A DNA stretch of 64,000 nt from Smaragdicoccus niigatensis DSM 44881 = NBRC 103563. Lineage in GTDB: Bacteria; Actinomycetota; Actinomycetes; Mycobacteriales; Mycobacteriaceae. Below the pieces are notes generated by a model. The model searched no databases, was not told the origin of the DNA, and saw nothing but the letters and a program-made list of their open reading frames with translations. Position numbers and translations under genes: made by a program. Below, piece after piece: positions 7,967 to 15,857 of the stretch. The stretch is taken from contig NZ_AQXZ01000011.1 of assembly GCF_000380645.1 (NCBI RefSeq), forward strand, positions 124,001 to 188,000. Direction: 5' to 3'. Numbering within the stretch: the first letter of the stretch is position 1; every line of letters starts with the position of its first letter.

Positions 7967-8677
7967 TCAGGCCCGTACGTACGCCTCGATGGCGTTCGAA
8001 CGTTGGTAGTCGTCCATGCCCATCAGCGCGATCGCCGGCGAGACCTGCGAGTACATCGAGGCCAACGCCGCGATCTTCTGATCGAGAACCTCACCCGACA
8101 GCTTGACGCACAGATCGACCTCGGCCTCGGGGACCCCGATCGGCCGCTCGTCGGTCATGAACACGCCCCACTCTTCATACCGCTGCTGCCACACCGCGTA
8201 GTGCTCACTCGTCCCCACACAGTGCAGAAGTCGAGCCGTCGGCCGGTACGTGTGCACGGCTTCGGTAACCCACTTCGACACTGTCTGATGGTCGGGGTGG
8301 TACGTCATGCCATCGGGACCGAACGTCAGGACCGTGTCCGGTCGGACATCCTCGAGGAGGGCACGAAGCTTGCCGATCGGTTCGGACGGGTCAAGGGCGG
8401 CAAGCCCGCCGTCTGGATAGCCGAGAAAGCGATGCTCCGCGACACCGAGGACAGCCATCGCGGCCGCGGCCTCCCACCGTCGTAGCCGACCCAAACGATC
8501 GGGAGGCCAGACGTCGGGATCCGGCGTGCCGAGCTCACCCGCAGTCGCGCTGACGCACACCACCCGCTGACCGTTCCGCCGCGCGAGGGCCATGATGCCG
8601 CCGGACAGATACGTCTCGTCGTCGGGGTGAGCCCACACCGACAGAATCGTGCCGAGTTCGGCGACTTGGGTACTCAT
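7967..8677 (-). CDS. PIG-L/LmbE-family deacetylase
   Basis: A 236-residue zinc-dependent N-acetyl-sugar deacetylase-like protein. The metal-binding AHPDDE motif is near residue 15 (WAHPDDETYLSGG), and a second histidine pair is in TYHPDHQTVS. The family includes MshB (mycothiol synthesis) and Mca (mycothiol conjugate amidase), but the length and sequence do not let me assign either. The ATG at 8677 overlaps the TGA of the upstream gene (ATGA), so the two are probably translated together. Confidence 0.85.
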   Translation of the reverse strand: MSTQVAELGTILSVWAHPDDETYLSGGIMALARRNGQRVVCVSATAGELGTPDPDVWPPDRLGRLRRWEAAAAMAVLGVAEHRFLGYPDGGLAALDPSEPIGKLRALLEDVRPDTVLTFGPDGMTYHPDHQTVSKWVTEAVHTYRPTARLLHCVGTSEHYAVWQQRYEEWGVFMTDERPIGVPEAEVDLCVKLSGEVLDQKIAALASMYSQVSPAIALMGMDDYQRSNAIEAYVRA

Positions 8678-9051
8678 GACGGAATCCGAAGCTGCAGGTA
8701 ATAGCCTGATCCGACCTTCTTGAGGACCCGGCGTGCAACCGGCGAAGCCCAGCTGACCTCGGGGTCGTGAATGACTTCGGGCCGGTCGAGCGTGATCGTC
8801 TGGCCGCGGTCCACGAGCGAACATCCTCCCTGAGCCACGACGTTTCGCACCCAGTCGACGCCCGGACCGTAGTCGAGCGAGATCCGGTAGCCGCCGTCAA
8901 AGCGGTGCAGGTTCACCGGGGTGCGAAATTCCTTGCCGGACTTGCGGCCGCGATGGATCACCGCACCCATCCACGGTGCACGTCCAGCGAGACGGCCGTA
9001 CGTCTTGTTGAGGGCAACTCTGTTTACCCTCGCCAGCCACATGGGAAGCAC
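8674..9051 (-). CDS. Deazaflavin-dependent oxidoreductase-family protein (DUF385/F420-binding fold)
   Basis: A 125-residue protein of the nitroreductase/deazaflavin-dependent (Ddn-like) family. The diagnostic segment is GAVIHRGRKSGKEFRTPVNL followed by GPGVDWVRNVVAQGGCSLVD; in this family the corresponding split-barrel region binds F420. The start is GTG 9051, with ATG 9042 as a near alternative. It overlaps the PIG-L deacetylase by four bases. A second family member lies at 21751-22215. Substrate unknown. Confidence 0.82.
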   Translation of the reverse strand: MLPMWLARVNRVALNKTYGRLAGRAPWMGAVIHRGRKSGKEFRTPVNLHRFDGGYRISLDYGPGVDWVRNVVAQGGCSLVDRGQTITLDRPEVIHDPEVSWASPVARRVLKKVGSGYYLQLRIPS

Positions 9052-9103
9052 AGAGACAGGATCGCACCCGATGTACTCCCGTGCGCGCTAACGGATCAGA
9101 GGG

Positions 9104-9757
9104 CTATGTCGGCATCCAGGCGGGTGTTCGCTCCGCGAGCTCTTCGGTGAGCGCCTTGGTCTCCGCGGACGCCTTACTCATGTGCCCACTGTCGAATGGC
9201 GGATGCGGGTCGTACTCGATGACGAGCTGAATCGCTTCGGCGTGGGCACGGTCTTCGAGTTCGGCGGCCAGCCACAGTGCAAAGTCCAATCCCGCCGACA
9301 CTCCTGCCGCGGTGACGATCTTTCCGGACCGCACGATTCGCTGGTCGGCCTGCGGAATTGCACCCAGTTCCGCGAGAACCGAAAGGGCTTCCCAATGGCT
9401 CGTCGCAGGTACGCCGTCCAGAATTCCGGCGGTCGCGAGGACCACGGACCCGCTGCACACCGAGGTCGTCCACGTGCTCGTCTCGTTGACCTTGCGCAGC
9501 CAATCGAGCAGTTTGTCGTCCCGGGCAGCCGTCATCCGCACCACGGGTGATCCACCAATGAGCACGATGTCCGGCGCTGGCGTCTCGTCGAACGTATGCG
9601 TCGCACTCAGCTCCAGAATCCCGCTGTCGGTCATGACCGGACCTGGCTCGTGCCATACGAATCGGATGTTCACGTCCTTCACCAGACGGAGAACTTCGTA
9701 CGGTCCGACGACGTCGAGAGCAGTCATGCCTGGGTAGAGCACGATCGCGATTTGCAT
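9104..9757 (-). CDS. DJ-1/PfpI-family protein (isonitrile hydratase-like)
   Basis: A 217-residue protein of the class I glutamine amidotransferase-like superfamily. The nucleophile elbow is TSVCSGSVVLATAGIL, with the cysteine near residue 99, and an upstream acidic residue lies in the GPYEVL segment. That pattern matches the ThiJ/PfpI group containing isonitrile hydratase and the N-terminal domain of GlxA-type regulators; there is no C-terminal AraC domain here. The enzyme activity is therefore only suggested. It is divergent from the HExxH membrane protein gene. Confidence 0.82.
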   Translation of the reverse strand: MQIAIVLYPGMTALDVVGPYEVLRLVKDVNIRFVWHEPGPVMTDSGILELSATHTFDETPAPDIVLIGGSPVVRMTAARDDKLLDWLRKVNETSTWTTSVCSGSVVLATAGILDGVPATSHWEALSVLAELGAIPQADQRIVRSGKIVTAAGVSAGLDFALWLAAELEDRAHAEAIQLVIEYDPHPPFDSGHMSKASAETKALTEELAERTPAWMPT

Positions 9758-9800
9758 ACCTTCATCGTGCCGAACTATCCGCTTCGTCCCAATAGCTCGC

Positions 9801-9806
9801 TAGCAT
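9801..9806 (+). promoter_or_regulatory. Putative -10 box TAGCAT for the HExxH membrane-protein operon
   Basis: TAGCAT lies 35 bases before the ATG at 9842, with a GAGGAG ribosome site in between. A leader of about 28 bases is expected, unlike the leaderless genes nearby. Confidence 0.35.
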
Positions 9807-9841
9807 TTGATTTGGCGCCCAATGGAATTTGAGGAGTCGCC

Positions 9842-10609
9842 ATGGCGAGGGTTTCCGGCAGTCGAATCGGGGCCTGGTGGCTGCTCGCCGCGACCCCGGT
9901 AATCCTCATCCTCACGCATTACGCCGCGGTCCTCCCGCACGAGTTCGGGCACTCGTTCATGGCGTGGGCCTTGGGCCTCAAGCCCGATCCGCTGAACATT
10001 CACTGGGGCGGCAGCAGCATCGCGAACGTCCTCCTGCTGATCAATATCGACGAGCATGTCGACTACTCGGCCGCGTTCGACGCGGGAAAGAACTGGCAGG
10101 TCGCGGCCGTCGCCTTCGCCGGTCCCGGACTCGCCAACGGCGGGATGCTGCTCCTGTCCCGATGGGGGCTGACGAGGCGCTGGCTCCGGTCTCATTCCAT
10201 CGCGGGTTATGTGCTGTTCTGGTTCTACTTCTTCAACGTGGTGAACCTGTACTGCTACATCCCGCTGCGGGTTTTCACGACAGGTGATGTCCACAACTTC
10301 ATTCGGGGCACGGGGATTTCGCCCTGGGCGGTCTACATCGTCGGCACCTACGTGGTGGCGTGGGCAATGGTCGATCTGTACCGCAACGCTCTGCCTTGGG
10401 TGCTGGCTACCTGCGGATTCCGGAAGGCACCCCAACGGGCCATCATGCTCGTCCTTGTCACCCTGATCGCATTCGTTTACTACGACGTACCGGCACTTAT
10501 GAAGGACGACGTGGCGACGACGCTGCTGGCCCGTACCTCGTTGGCGCTCGTACCCGTCGTATTGCTGTTCAACTGGAGACAGATCGTGGGATCGAGGAGC
10601 CGACATTGA
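9842..10609 (+). CDS. Multi-pass membrane protein with HExxH zinc-protease-like motif
   Basis: A 255-residue integral membrane protein with about six hydrophobic helices. HEFGH (near residue 37) sits at the end of the first helix, the place where intramembrane M50 (site-2) metalloproteases carry their zinc-binding HExxH. I see no clear LDG/NxxPxxxxDG partner motif of classical M50 enzymes, so a protease role is a suggestion. The start has a strong GAGGAG site. The stop overlaps the TTG start of the next gene, so the two form a coupled operon. Confidence 0.7.
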   Translation: MARVSGSRIGAWWLLAATPVILILTHYAAVLPHEFGHSFMAWALGLKPDPLNIHWGGSSIANVLLLINIDEHVDYSAAFDAGKNWQVAAVAFAGPGLANGGMLLLSRWGLTRRWLRSHSIAGYVLFWFYFFNVVNLYCYIPLRVFTTGDVHNFIRGTGISPWAVYIVGTYVVAWAMVDLYRNALPWVLATCGFRKAPQRAIMLVLVTLIAFVYYDVPALMKDDVATTLLARTSLALVPVVLLFNWRQIVGSRSRH

Positions 10610-11169
10610 CAGACCTGGCGAACGACCGACTCGAACTCCTCGCCCGTTTCCGAACCATGTACGAGCAGTGCCATTTCGACCTCGACCTCTTCGACGTCGA
10701 CGGCGGACATCTCCAGACCACCCTTTCCGATGACGCGAAGATGCCGCTGCGCTTCTTCGTCGAGTACAACAACGTCTGGTGGTTCGCCATCATCACGGGC
10801 GTCACCGTGCCGTCCATCGGATACGACGCCGAAACCGACACCGGCTCAATCGTTCTCGATATCCACTACGAGGGCGATCTGCTCCGGGCGATGCAGCACG
10901 TGCACTTCGGCGACGGCGTGATCGACAAGATCCGAACGTACGCGTCGTCGAGTTTCTTCGCCGGACACAGCCCCCTCGTGCGGCTCGATGCGCGCGGAAA
11001 TTCGATCTGGTTAGAGACGGGATACGACCTCGAGTCGTCGAGGCGGACTGCGGAGATCTTCCTGGAGACGCCGCTGGGGAAGTACTTCGCGGAGCTGCCG
11101 GCGACGGCTGCCGCGGTCGAGCGGATCAAGGTGAATCTCGCTGATCTTCGGGAGCGTTCAGCCCGCTGA
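10606..11169 (+). CDS. Conserved hypothetical protein coupled to the HExxH membrane protein
   Basis: A 187-residue soluble protein with no signal peptide or membrane helix and no family I recognise. It starts at a TTG inside the upstream stop (TTGA overlap), with GAGGAG seven bases before; this is more convincing than in-frame starts further inside the upstream gene. It contains aromatic-rich beta-strand-like segments (RFFVEYNNVWWFAIITGVTV). The tight coupling suggests it works with, or regulates, the membrane protein before it. Function unknown. Confidence 0.65.
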   Translation: MTDLANDRLELLARFRTMYEQCHFDLDLFDVDGGHLQTTLSDDAKMPLRFFVEYNNVWWFAIITGVTVPSIGYDAETDTGSIVLDIHYEGDLLRAMQHVHFGDGVIDKIRTYASSSFFAGHSPLVRLDARGNSIWLETGYDLESSRRTAEIFLETPLGKYFAELPATAAAVERIKVNLADLRERSAR

Positions 11170-11213
11170 TCCTGATACTTGGGCGGGGCCTGGACCCCGT
11201 TTATGTATCAGGA
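11170..11213. terminator. Bidirectional hairpin between convergent genes
   Basis: TCCTGATAC pairs with GTATCAGGA, and CGGGG/CCCCG form a second stem inside the loop. It lies between the convergent ends at 11169 and 11229, so it can end transcription from both sides. Confidence 0.55.
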
Positions 11214-11228
11214 TTCCGCGGCAAGGGC

Positions 11229-11636
11229 TTACCGCCAGACAAGCCCCACGAACATGATCGCGACCGCGATCATGTCGGTGATCCCCACCAGGATGAGCAT
11301 CGTGGTGACGATTCCCTCGTGAACGGGCTTGCCGGTCCGTCCACCGGAGCCGATCGGCGAGATCTTGCCGGTTCCCCAAATCGCCGCGAGGAGGGTCGCG
11401 CCCCAGTTCGCCCAGGTGCCGTAGAGAAGGCACCAGAAAGCGATCTGAAGCCACACATCGGACAGATCGATCCGATCCCAGATCAGGCCGGCGAGGATGA
11501 GGAACATCCCGTTGCTGGTGCCCTCGAGGTGGCTCGTGAGACCCATGCGGGGGATGGCGAGCTTGGGGATGACGAGGCCGCTGACCAGGCCTGCGAAGAA
11601 CAGGGCGAGGCCAGAAGCGAGGAGAGCATCGACCAT
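11229..11636 (-). CDS. Hydroxylaminobenzene mutase (HabB)-like membrane protein
   Basis: A 135-residue protein with four predicted membrane helices. The segments MGLTSHLEGTSNGMFLILAG and LLYGTWANWGATLLAAIWGT resemble the Hab family, in which HabB converts hydroxylaminobenzene to 2-aminophenol during nitrobenzene breakdown. That biochemical role is known only for the Pseudomonas enzymes; no other nitroarene genes are next to this one, so the substrate here is open. The ATG is preceded by a TATCGT hexamer at six bases, fitting a leaderless transcript. Confidence 0.6.
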   Translation of the reverse strand: MVDALLASGLALFFAGLVSGLVIPKLAIPRMGLTSHLEGTSNGMFLILAGLIWDRIDLSDVWLQIAFWCLLYGTWANWGATLLAAIWGTGKISPIGSGGRTGKPVHEGIVTTMLILVGITDMIAVAIMFVGLVWR

Positions 11637-11642
11637 GGCGTC

Positions 11643-11648
11643 ACGATA
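11643..11648 (-). promoter_or_regulatory. Putative -10 box TATCGT of a leaderless hab-like transcript
   Basis: TATCGT is followed by six bases and the ATG at 11636 on the minus strand, with no ribosome site between. Confidence 0.42.
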
Positions 11649-11672
11649 ACTGCGGGCCCGGGCAAATATCAG

Positions 11673-11710
11673 AAAAAGGCCCCGCTACCGAACTGGTAAC
11701 GAGGCCTTTT
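11673..11710 (-). terminator. Rho-independent terminator downstream of tRNA-Arg
   Basis: On the minus strand AAAAGGCCTCG pairs with the GGGGCCTTTTT that follows, ending in a T run. It lies five bases after the 3' end of the tRNA and would end its transcript. Confidence 0.65.
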
Positions 11711-11714
11711 GAAG

Positions 11715-11787
11715 TGCGCCCGAAGAGATTCGAACTCCTAACCTTCTGATCCGTAGTCAGATGCTCTATCCGTTGAGCTACGGGCGC
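11715..11787 (-). tRNA. tRNA-Arg (anticodon ACG)
   Basis: The minus strand folds into a cloverleaf: a 7-bp acceptor stem GCGCCCG/CGGGCGC with discriminator A, D arm GCTCAACGGATAGAGC, anticodon stem TCTGA/TCAGA with loop CTACGGA (anticodon ACG), and a T arm with GGAGTTCGAATCTC. CCA is not encoded. ACG is read as ICG for CGU/CGC/CGA arginine codons. Confidence 0.93.
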
Positions 11788-11807
11788 GTGTGTATTCAGT
11801 TATGTGG

Positions 11808-11896
11808 CGGAGGCGAGAGGATTTGAACCTCCGGTTCCCTTTGGGGGGAACAACTCATTAGCAGTGAGCCCCATTCGGCCGCTCTGGCACGCCTCC
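11808..11896 (-). tRNA. tRNA-Ser (anticodon GCT)
   Basis: A type II tRNA with a long variable arm (TTCCC...GGGAA). The acceptor stem is GGAGGCG/CGCCTCC with discriminator G, and the anticodon loop CTGCTAA holds GCT for AGC/AGU serine codons. It lies just upstream of tRNA-Arg on the same strand, so the two are probably cotranscribed. Confidence 0.92.
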
Positions 11897-11992
11897 TCGC
11901 ACTCGACCTTACGGTCTAGTGCGTGGTGGTCCTCGTTGAACCGCCGGACTGGAACGTTACATGGTCCCGCAGCGGCAACGCAAAACGCCTGG

Positions 11993-12625
11993 TCAGCGTA
12001 GGTAACTGTCGAACCAGTCGAGAATTCGGTTCTGCGACTCGATCAACGCATCGGCCGAAGCAACGACATTCGACGCCACTCCCGAACGCCCGGCGGCCTC
12101 ACGCAGGAGACTGAGATGTTCAGCCGGGATATCGGGATCGTCGGTGGCGTACAGCCCGAGCCACGGCACTCGGATATTGGCGGCCGCGTCGACGAGCGTC
12201 GGCGCATCCTCCGCAACCGGTGTCAGGATTCCGCGTGCGGCAATGCTGATCGCGGCCCCCAGGGGGCGGTTCGTCGCCACGACCAGCGCCGCAACTCCGG
12301 CGTCATTGAATCCCAGAACGCCGACCGTGTCTTCGAACACTCCCCGACCGACGAGCCAGTCGTGGCAGGCATCGAAATCGGCGAACAGGTCCGCACCGAA
12401 AACCTCACCGTCTGTCTTGCCGCGATGAAACAGGTTCGGCGACACTACGATCCAGCCTTCGCCCGCGAGCAACGCCATGACCTCGAGAAGGCCCGCAGGC
12501 AGGGTGTTGGCTTCGTGCAGCAAAATGATGCCACCGCGTGGCGGCCGATCCGGCTCAATGGCCGTCAGCGGCACAGAACCCGCGGCATCTCGCAGCGGCG
12601 CCTCGTCTTCGTAAAAGCCGGGCAT
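11993..12625 (-). CDS. Dienelactone hydrolase-like protein lacking the usual nucleophile
   Basis: A 210-residue alpha/beta-hydrolase of the dienelactone hydrolase type (GGIILLHEANTLPAGLLEVM; a late VPWLGLYATDDPDIPAEHL strand-loop). At the nucleophile elbow, where the family has GFCxGG, this protein reads GFNDAG, so the catalytic cysteine is replaced by asparagine. It may be a non-catalytic binding protein or use another chemistry. The ATG at 12625 is supported by TACCCT seven bases upstream; an in-frame start at 12682 would overlap the divergent hisC2 start. It faces hisC2 back to back. Confidence 0.72.
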   Translation of the reverse strand: MPGFYEDEAPLRDAAGSVPLTAIEPDRPPRGGIILLHEANTLPAGLLEVMALLAGEGWIVVSPNLFHRGKTDGEVFGADLFADFDACHDWLVGRGVFEDTVGVLGFNDAGVAALVVATNRPLGAAISIAARGILTPVAEDAPTLVDAAANIRVPWLGLYATDDPDIPAEHLSLLREAAGRSGVASNVVASADALIESQNRILDWFDSYLR

Positions 12626-12632
12626 ATTTCCA

Positions 12633-12638
12633 AGGGTA
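12633..12638 (-). promoter_or_regulatory. Putative -10 box TACCCT of a leaderless dienelactone-hydrolase-like transcript
   Basis: TACCCT plus seven bases leads to the ATG at 12625 on the minus strand. It decides between two possible starts for that gene. Confidence 0.42.
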
Positions 12639-12680
12639 GGACGCTGTGAGTCGTTCGCCCAGGACTGATTTACTACCACC

Positions 12681-13745
12681 ATGACTGTGCGCCTCCGCGG
12701 AGATCTGAGCTCATTGCCTAGCTATATCCCGGGCGTCAGCAGGCCAAACGCAATCAAGCTCGCGAGTAACGAATCCACCGCTTCGTCGCATTCGAAAGTG
12801 GTCGACGCGATCACTCAAGCGGCACAGGGCATCAACCGCTACCCGGACAACGGGGCAGCCGCGCTGACCGATGCGCTCGCGGATTTCCTCGGGGTCGACC
12901 CGGCGAACCTCGTGACCGGCTGCGGCAGCGTGGCGTTGTGCCAGGAACTGATCCAGATCACGTGCGAGTCACCCGAAGACGAAGTCGTGTTCGCGTGGCG
13001 ATCCTTCGAGGCCTATCCGATCGTCACTAAGGTCGCCGGCGCGACTGGAGTTCCGGTTCCGCTCCGGCCGGATCACAGTCACGACCTCGGTGCCATGCTC
13101 GCCGCGATCAACGACCGCACGCGATTGATTCTGGTCTGCAACCCGAACAACCCGACCGGCACCGTCGTCACGACGGAGGATCTGACCCACTTCCTCGACG
13201 CCGTTCCGTCGGACATCCTCGTCGTGCTCGACGAGGCCTATGCCGAATACGTTCGCGACCCCGACAGCCCGAACGGGATCGAACTGTTCCGCACGCGACC
13301 GAATGTGCTTGTCCTGCGCACGTTCTCGAAGGCTTACGGCCTCGCCGGAATTCGCGTCGGCTACGGCATCGGCGCACCGGAGATCGTCGATGCACTACGG
13401 AAGGTCCACCTCCCGTTCAGCGTCAACGCCATCGCCCAAGCCGCGGCTCTTGCCGCGCTCGAAGTTCGCGACGAACTTCTCGAGCGCACGAATGACGTTG
13501 TCGCCGAACGCGAACGCGTGAGCGCCGCACTCACCGATATGGGCTACCCGGTGGCGGCGACCCAGGCGAACTTCGTGTACCTGCCGCTCGGCGAAGCATC
13601 CGTCGACTTCGCGCGCCGGAGCGCGGAAGCCGGCGTCATCATCCGGCCCTACGGGACAGACGGCGTGCGGATTACCATCGGCGACCCGCACGAGAACGAC
13701 GCTTTCCTGTCGTTTGCGACAACCGTCAGCCGAGAGTTCGCTTGA
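12681..13745 (+). CDS. hisC2: Histidinol-phosphate/aromatic aminotransferase (HisC2/Pat)
   Basis: A 354-residue fold-type I PLP aminotransferase. Visible motifs are the substrate-side KLASNES (near residue 25), NPNNPTG (near 155), the DEAYAEYV aspartate and the Schiff-base lysine in TFSKAYGLAGIRVGYG (near residue 215), and the terminal arginine motif GVRITIG. The length and order match the aromatic aminotransferase Pat/HisC2 of Actinobacteria, which makes phenylalanine, tyrosine or histidinol phosphate from 2-oxo acids. In M. tuberculosis the equivalent gene (Rv3772) lies upstream of the same arabinogalactan region. Its 3' end overlaps the convergent crotonase gene by 20 bases. Confidence 0.9.
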   Translation: MTVRLRGDLSSLPSYIPGVSRPNAIKLASNESTASSHSKVVDAITQAAQGINRYPDNGAAALTDALADFLGVDPANLVTGCGSVALCQELIQITCESPEDEVVFAWRSFEAYPIVTKVAGATGVPVPLRPDHSHDLGAMLAAINDRTRLILVCNPNNPTGTVVTTEDLTHFLDAVPSDILVVLDEAYAEYVRDPDSPNGIELFRTRPNVLVLRTFSKAYGLAGIRVGYGIGAPEIVDALRKVHLPFSVNAIAQAAALAALEVRDELLERTNDVVAERERVSAALTDMGYPVAATQANFVYLPLGEASVDFARRSAEAGVIIRPYGTDGVRITIGDPHENDAFLSFATTVSREFA

Positions 13746-14523
13746 CCCACTTCGGGAGTTCCTTCTTCGCCCCGGCGGACCGCGCGATGCGGTGGTTCTT
13801 GCCGGTGAGAAGTCGGGCCTGAAGAACACTCTCGGTCCAGAAAGCTGACCGCGGGGACTCGGTCCACGTCTCGTGGAACAGCTTCTTCGTCGCGGCAAGG
13901 GCGTCCGGCGAACGCTGGATGAGTTCCTTCGCGAGCGCTTCCGCCGCCGCCATCGGGTCCTCGGACACCTCAGTGGCCAGACCGTATTCCTTGGCCTTCG
14001 CGCCGTTGAAGATCTCCGCGGTCATCGTGAGGCGCTTGGCGAGATCCATCGGCAGGAGTTCGCGGAGGGTTACCGAACCGGTCATGTCCGGGATGAGGCC
14101 CCAGCGGCCTTCCATCACCGAGTAGTTGCAATCCGGGGTGGTGAACCGGAAGTCGGCCGCGAGGGCGAGCTGAAGACCGCCGCCGTAGCAGTGACCGTGC
14201 GTCACGGCGATGACCGGAACCGGCAGCTCGCGCCACTCCCAGCAGCACTTCTGGAACAGGTTCGTCGACTGGACCGGGAGCTTCGCGAAGCTCGTCAGGA
14301 CCTTTTTCGTGTCCTTGAAGGACGCGAAATCGATGCCCGCACAGAACGCCTTTCCTGCGCCCTTGAGGATGACAACCCGAATCGACTTGTCCGCCGCGAT
14401 CTTTGCTGGAACCGAAGCCATCGCTTCGATCATCGGGAAGTCGAGCGAGTTCAGCTTGTCCGGGCGGTTGAGGGTCGCGTAGGCGATGCCGTCAACAACT
14501 TCTACGGTGATGCGTTCGGTCAC
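13726..14523 (-). CDS. Enoyl-CoA hydratase/isomerase family protein (crotonase; EchA21-like)
   Basis: A 265-residue crotonase-fold protein. The oxyanion-hole segments are CAGIDFASFKDT (near residue 62) and HGHCYGGGLQLALAADFRF (near 108-125), and the acidic loop VMEGRWGLIPDMTGSVTLRE resembles dienoyl-CoA isomerase-type members. It should act on acyl-CoA thioesters in the cytoplasm. The GTG start at 14523 follows TAGGCT by six bases. The position beside hisC2 parallels echA21 in mycobacteria. The exact substrate is unknown. Confidence 0.87.
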   Translation of the reverse strand: MTERITVEVVDGIAYATLNRPDKLNSLDFPMIEAMASVPAKIAADKSIRVVILKGAGKAFCAGIDFASFKDTKKVLTSFAKLPVQSTNLFQKCCWEWRELPVPVIAVTHGHCYGGGLQLALAADFRFTTPDCNYSVMEGRWGLIPDMTGSVTLRELLPMDLAKRLTMTAEIFNGAKAKEYGLATEVSEDPMAAAEALAKELIQRSPDALAATKKLFHETWTESPRSAFWTESVLQARLLTGKNHRIARSAGAKKELPKWVKRTLG

Positions 14524-14529
14524 CCGGCG

Positions 14530-14535
14530 AGCCTA
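14530..14535 (-). promoter_or_regulatory. Putative -10 box TAGGCT of a leaderless crotonase transcript
   Basis: TAGGCT is followed by six bases and the GTG at 14523 on the minus strand, without a ribosome site. Confidence 0.42.
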
Positions 14536-14572
14536 ACCCGTGGCATTCCTATGCAACAAGTGGCATATGCGC

Positions 14573-15316
14573 TTACCGCAATCGGCGGTGGAAAAGATCC
14601 GTCGCAAGGCCGAACACCTGGCGCGCCAACTCAGCGTCGTAGCGGGCGCCTTCGTCGCGGACAAACGCGTGCTGACCATTCACTTCGTGCCAGCTGTATT
14701 CGACGCCGGCGTCGTCGAGCGCGGCGTGAATGAGTTCACGGCCTTCGCGCGGAATGTGCGGATCCTGACGTCCCCACACCGCCAGCAGTTCGCCGGAAAT
14801 GTCTCCGAACCGAGTGATGGTGTCGTCGTTCGTGCCCTTGCCCAACGTGCGCGAATGAACATCGGTCGCGTAGAAGCAGACCGTGGCCTTCACATCCGGC
14901 TGGAAAGCCGTGCGCCATGCGAGGTGACCGCCGATGCAGATACCCATGGCACCGAGGGCGCCGTTGCAGGCGGGGTGCGCCGCCAGCAGGTCGAGCGCGG
15001 CGCGAGCGTCGGCGTCGTACGACGACAATTCCTTGGTGATCTTGTGGTCATTTCCGCGGTCGGCACCAGCCTGGTCGTACTCGAGGACGACCCCATGCTC
15101 GCCCTCGAGTTCGTGGAAGATCTCCGGCACCGCGACCACGTAGCCGTGCCCCGCGAGGTACTGCGCGACGCGACGAATCGGGCCCGTGACCTGGAAGATC
15201 TCCGAATAGAAGACGATTCCCGGATAGGTGCCTTCCGCCAGCGGGCGCAGCACATAAGTCCGCATCGGACCGGTCGGCGTGGCTACGTCAACGTACTGTT
15301 CCGGGGCGAGAATCAT
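14573..15316 (-). CDS. Dienelactone hydrolase family protein
   Basis: A 247-residue alpha/beta-hydrolase. Unlike its relative at 11993-12625 it keeps the cysteine nucleophile in GAMGICIGGHLAWRTAF (near residue 118), with an acid residue in VWGRQDPHIPREG and the histidine in EVNGQHAFVRDEG. The family hydrolyses lactones such as dienelactone in aromatic degradation, but many members act on other esters. The ATG at 15316 is supported by TAGGGT seven bases upstream; the 82-residue longer reading overlaps the divergent exported-protein gene. Confidence 0.87.
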   Translation of the reverse strand: MILAPEQYVDVATPTGPMRTYVLRPLAEGTYPGIVFYSEIFQVTGPIRRVAQYLAGHGYVVAVPEIFHELEGEHGVVLEYDQAGADRGNDHKITKELSSYDADARAALDLLAAHPACNGALGAMGICIGGHLAWRTAFQPDVKATVCFYATDVHSRTLGKGTNDDTITRFGDISGELLAVWGRQDPHIPREGRELIHAALDDAGVEYSWHEVNGQHAFVRDEGARYDAELARQVFGLATDLFHRRLR

Positions 15317-15323
15317 GAGCCGA

Positions 15324-15329
15324 ACCCTA
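15324..15329 (-). promoter_or_regulatory. Putative -10 box TAGGGT of a leaderless dienelactone hydrolase transcript
   Basis: TAGGGT plus seven bases leads to the ATG at 15316 on the minus strand. Confidence 0.42.
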
Positions 15330-15440
15330 TCGCTGGAGACCCTCCTAACTCGTGCAACCCAGGATCCCCAAAAGCACAATCTCGCAACAATTGTCTCGAT
15401 AGACTTGCGCCATTCCCCCGCCAGGACCTCGAGGTAACCA

Positions 15441-15827
15441 ATGATCAAGCGACCATTCGCGAAAATCCCAGTAGCCCTTGCGGTCGCCGCTGCGGGTCTC
15501 ACCATCGCCGCACCGGCGTCGTTTGCTGCCGGCCCGAACGACGGTCCGCCGCCCGGCGGCATCCTCGGTCAGATCTTCGGGTTCCTGCTGTTCCCGCCGC
15601 CGCCGCAGGTCGAAAGCCCCCACCTGTTCCCGCCGGTTCCGGTCGAGGCAATCCCCTACGTCGACGTTCCGGACAGCTGGTTCGGCACGGCCAACAACAT
15701 CGGCCAGCAGTCGAACGACTTCATCCTCAACAACCAACAGCCGATCGAGCAGGGTGCGGGCGCTGTCGGGGGCGCAATCTGCACGATCACGCCGATCCTC
15801 GGCGCTCCGTGCTCGCCCATCCCGTAA
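15441..15827 (+). CDS. Small exported proline-rich protein of unknown function
   Basis: A 128-residue protein with a clear Sec signal peptide: basic start MIKRPFAK, a hydrophobic core and a cleavage site near ASFAAGP (residue 30). The mature part is rich in proline and glycine, including PPPGG and FPPPPQ stretches, and has one Cys pair near the C-terminus (AICTITPILGAPCSP). There is no lipobox, membrane anchor or domain I recognise. A TAGACT hexamer at 15400 and a GAGG ribosome site precede the ATG. It is probably a secreted or cell-wall protein. Confidence 0.7.
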   Translation: MIKRPFAKIPVALAVAAAGLTIAAPASFAAGPNDGPPPGGILGQIFGFLLFPPPPQVESPHLFPPVPVEAIPYVDVPDSWFGTANNIGQQSNDFILNNQQPIEQGAGAVGGAICTITPILGAPCSPIP

Positions 15828-15857
15828 GCCGGTTCCGTACGAGGACGAACTACTGAA

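Noticed and set aside
11715-11896. tRNA genes as integration sites of a mobile element
   Set aside because: No integrase gene and no second copy of the tRNA 3' ends were seen in the window; the same applies to tRNA-Ser at 37639.
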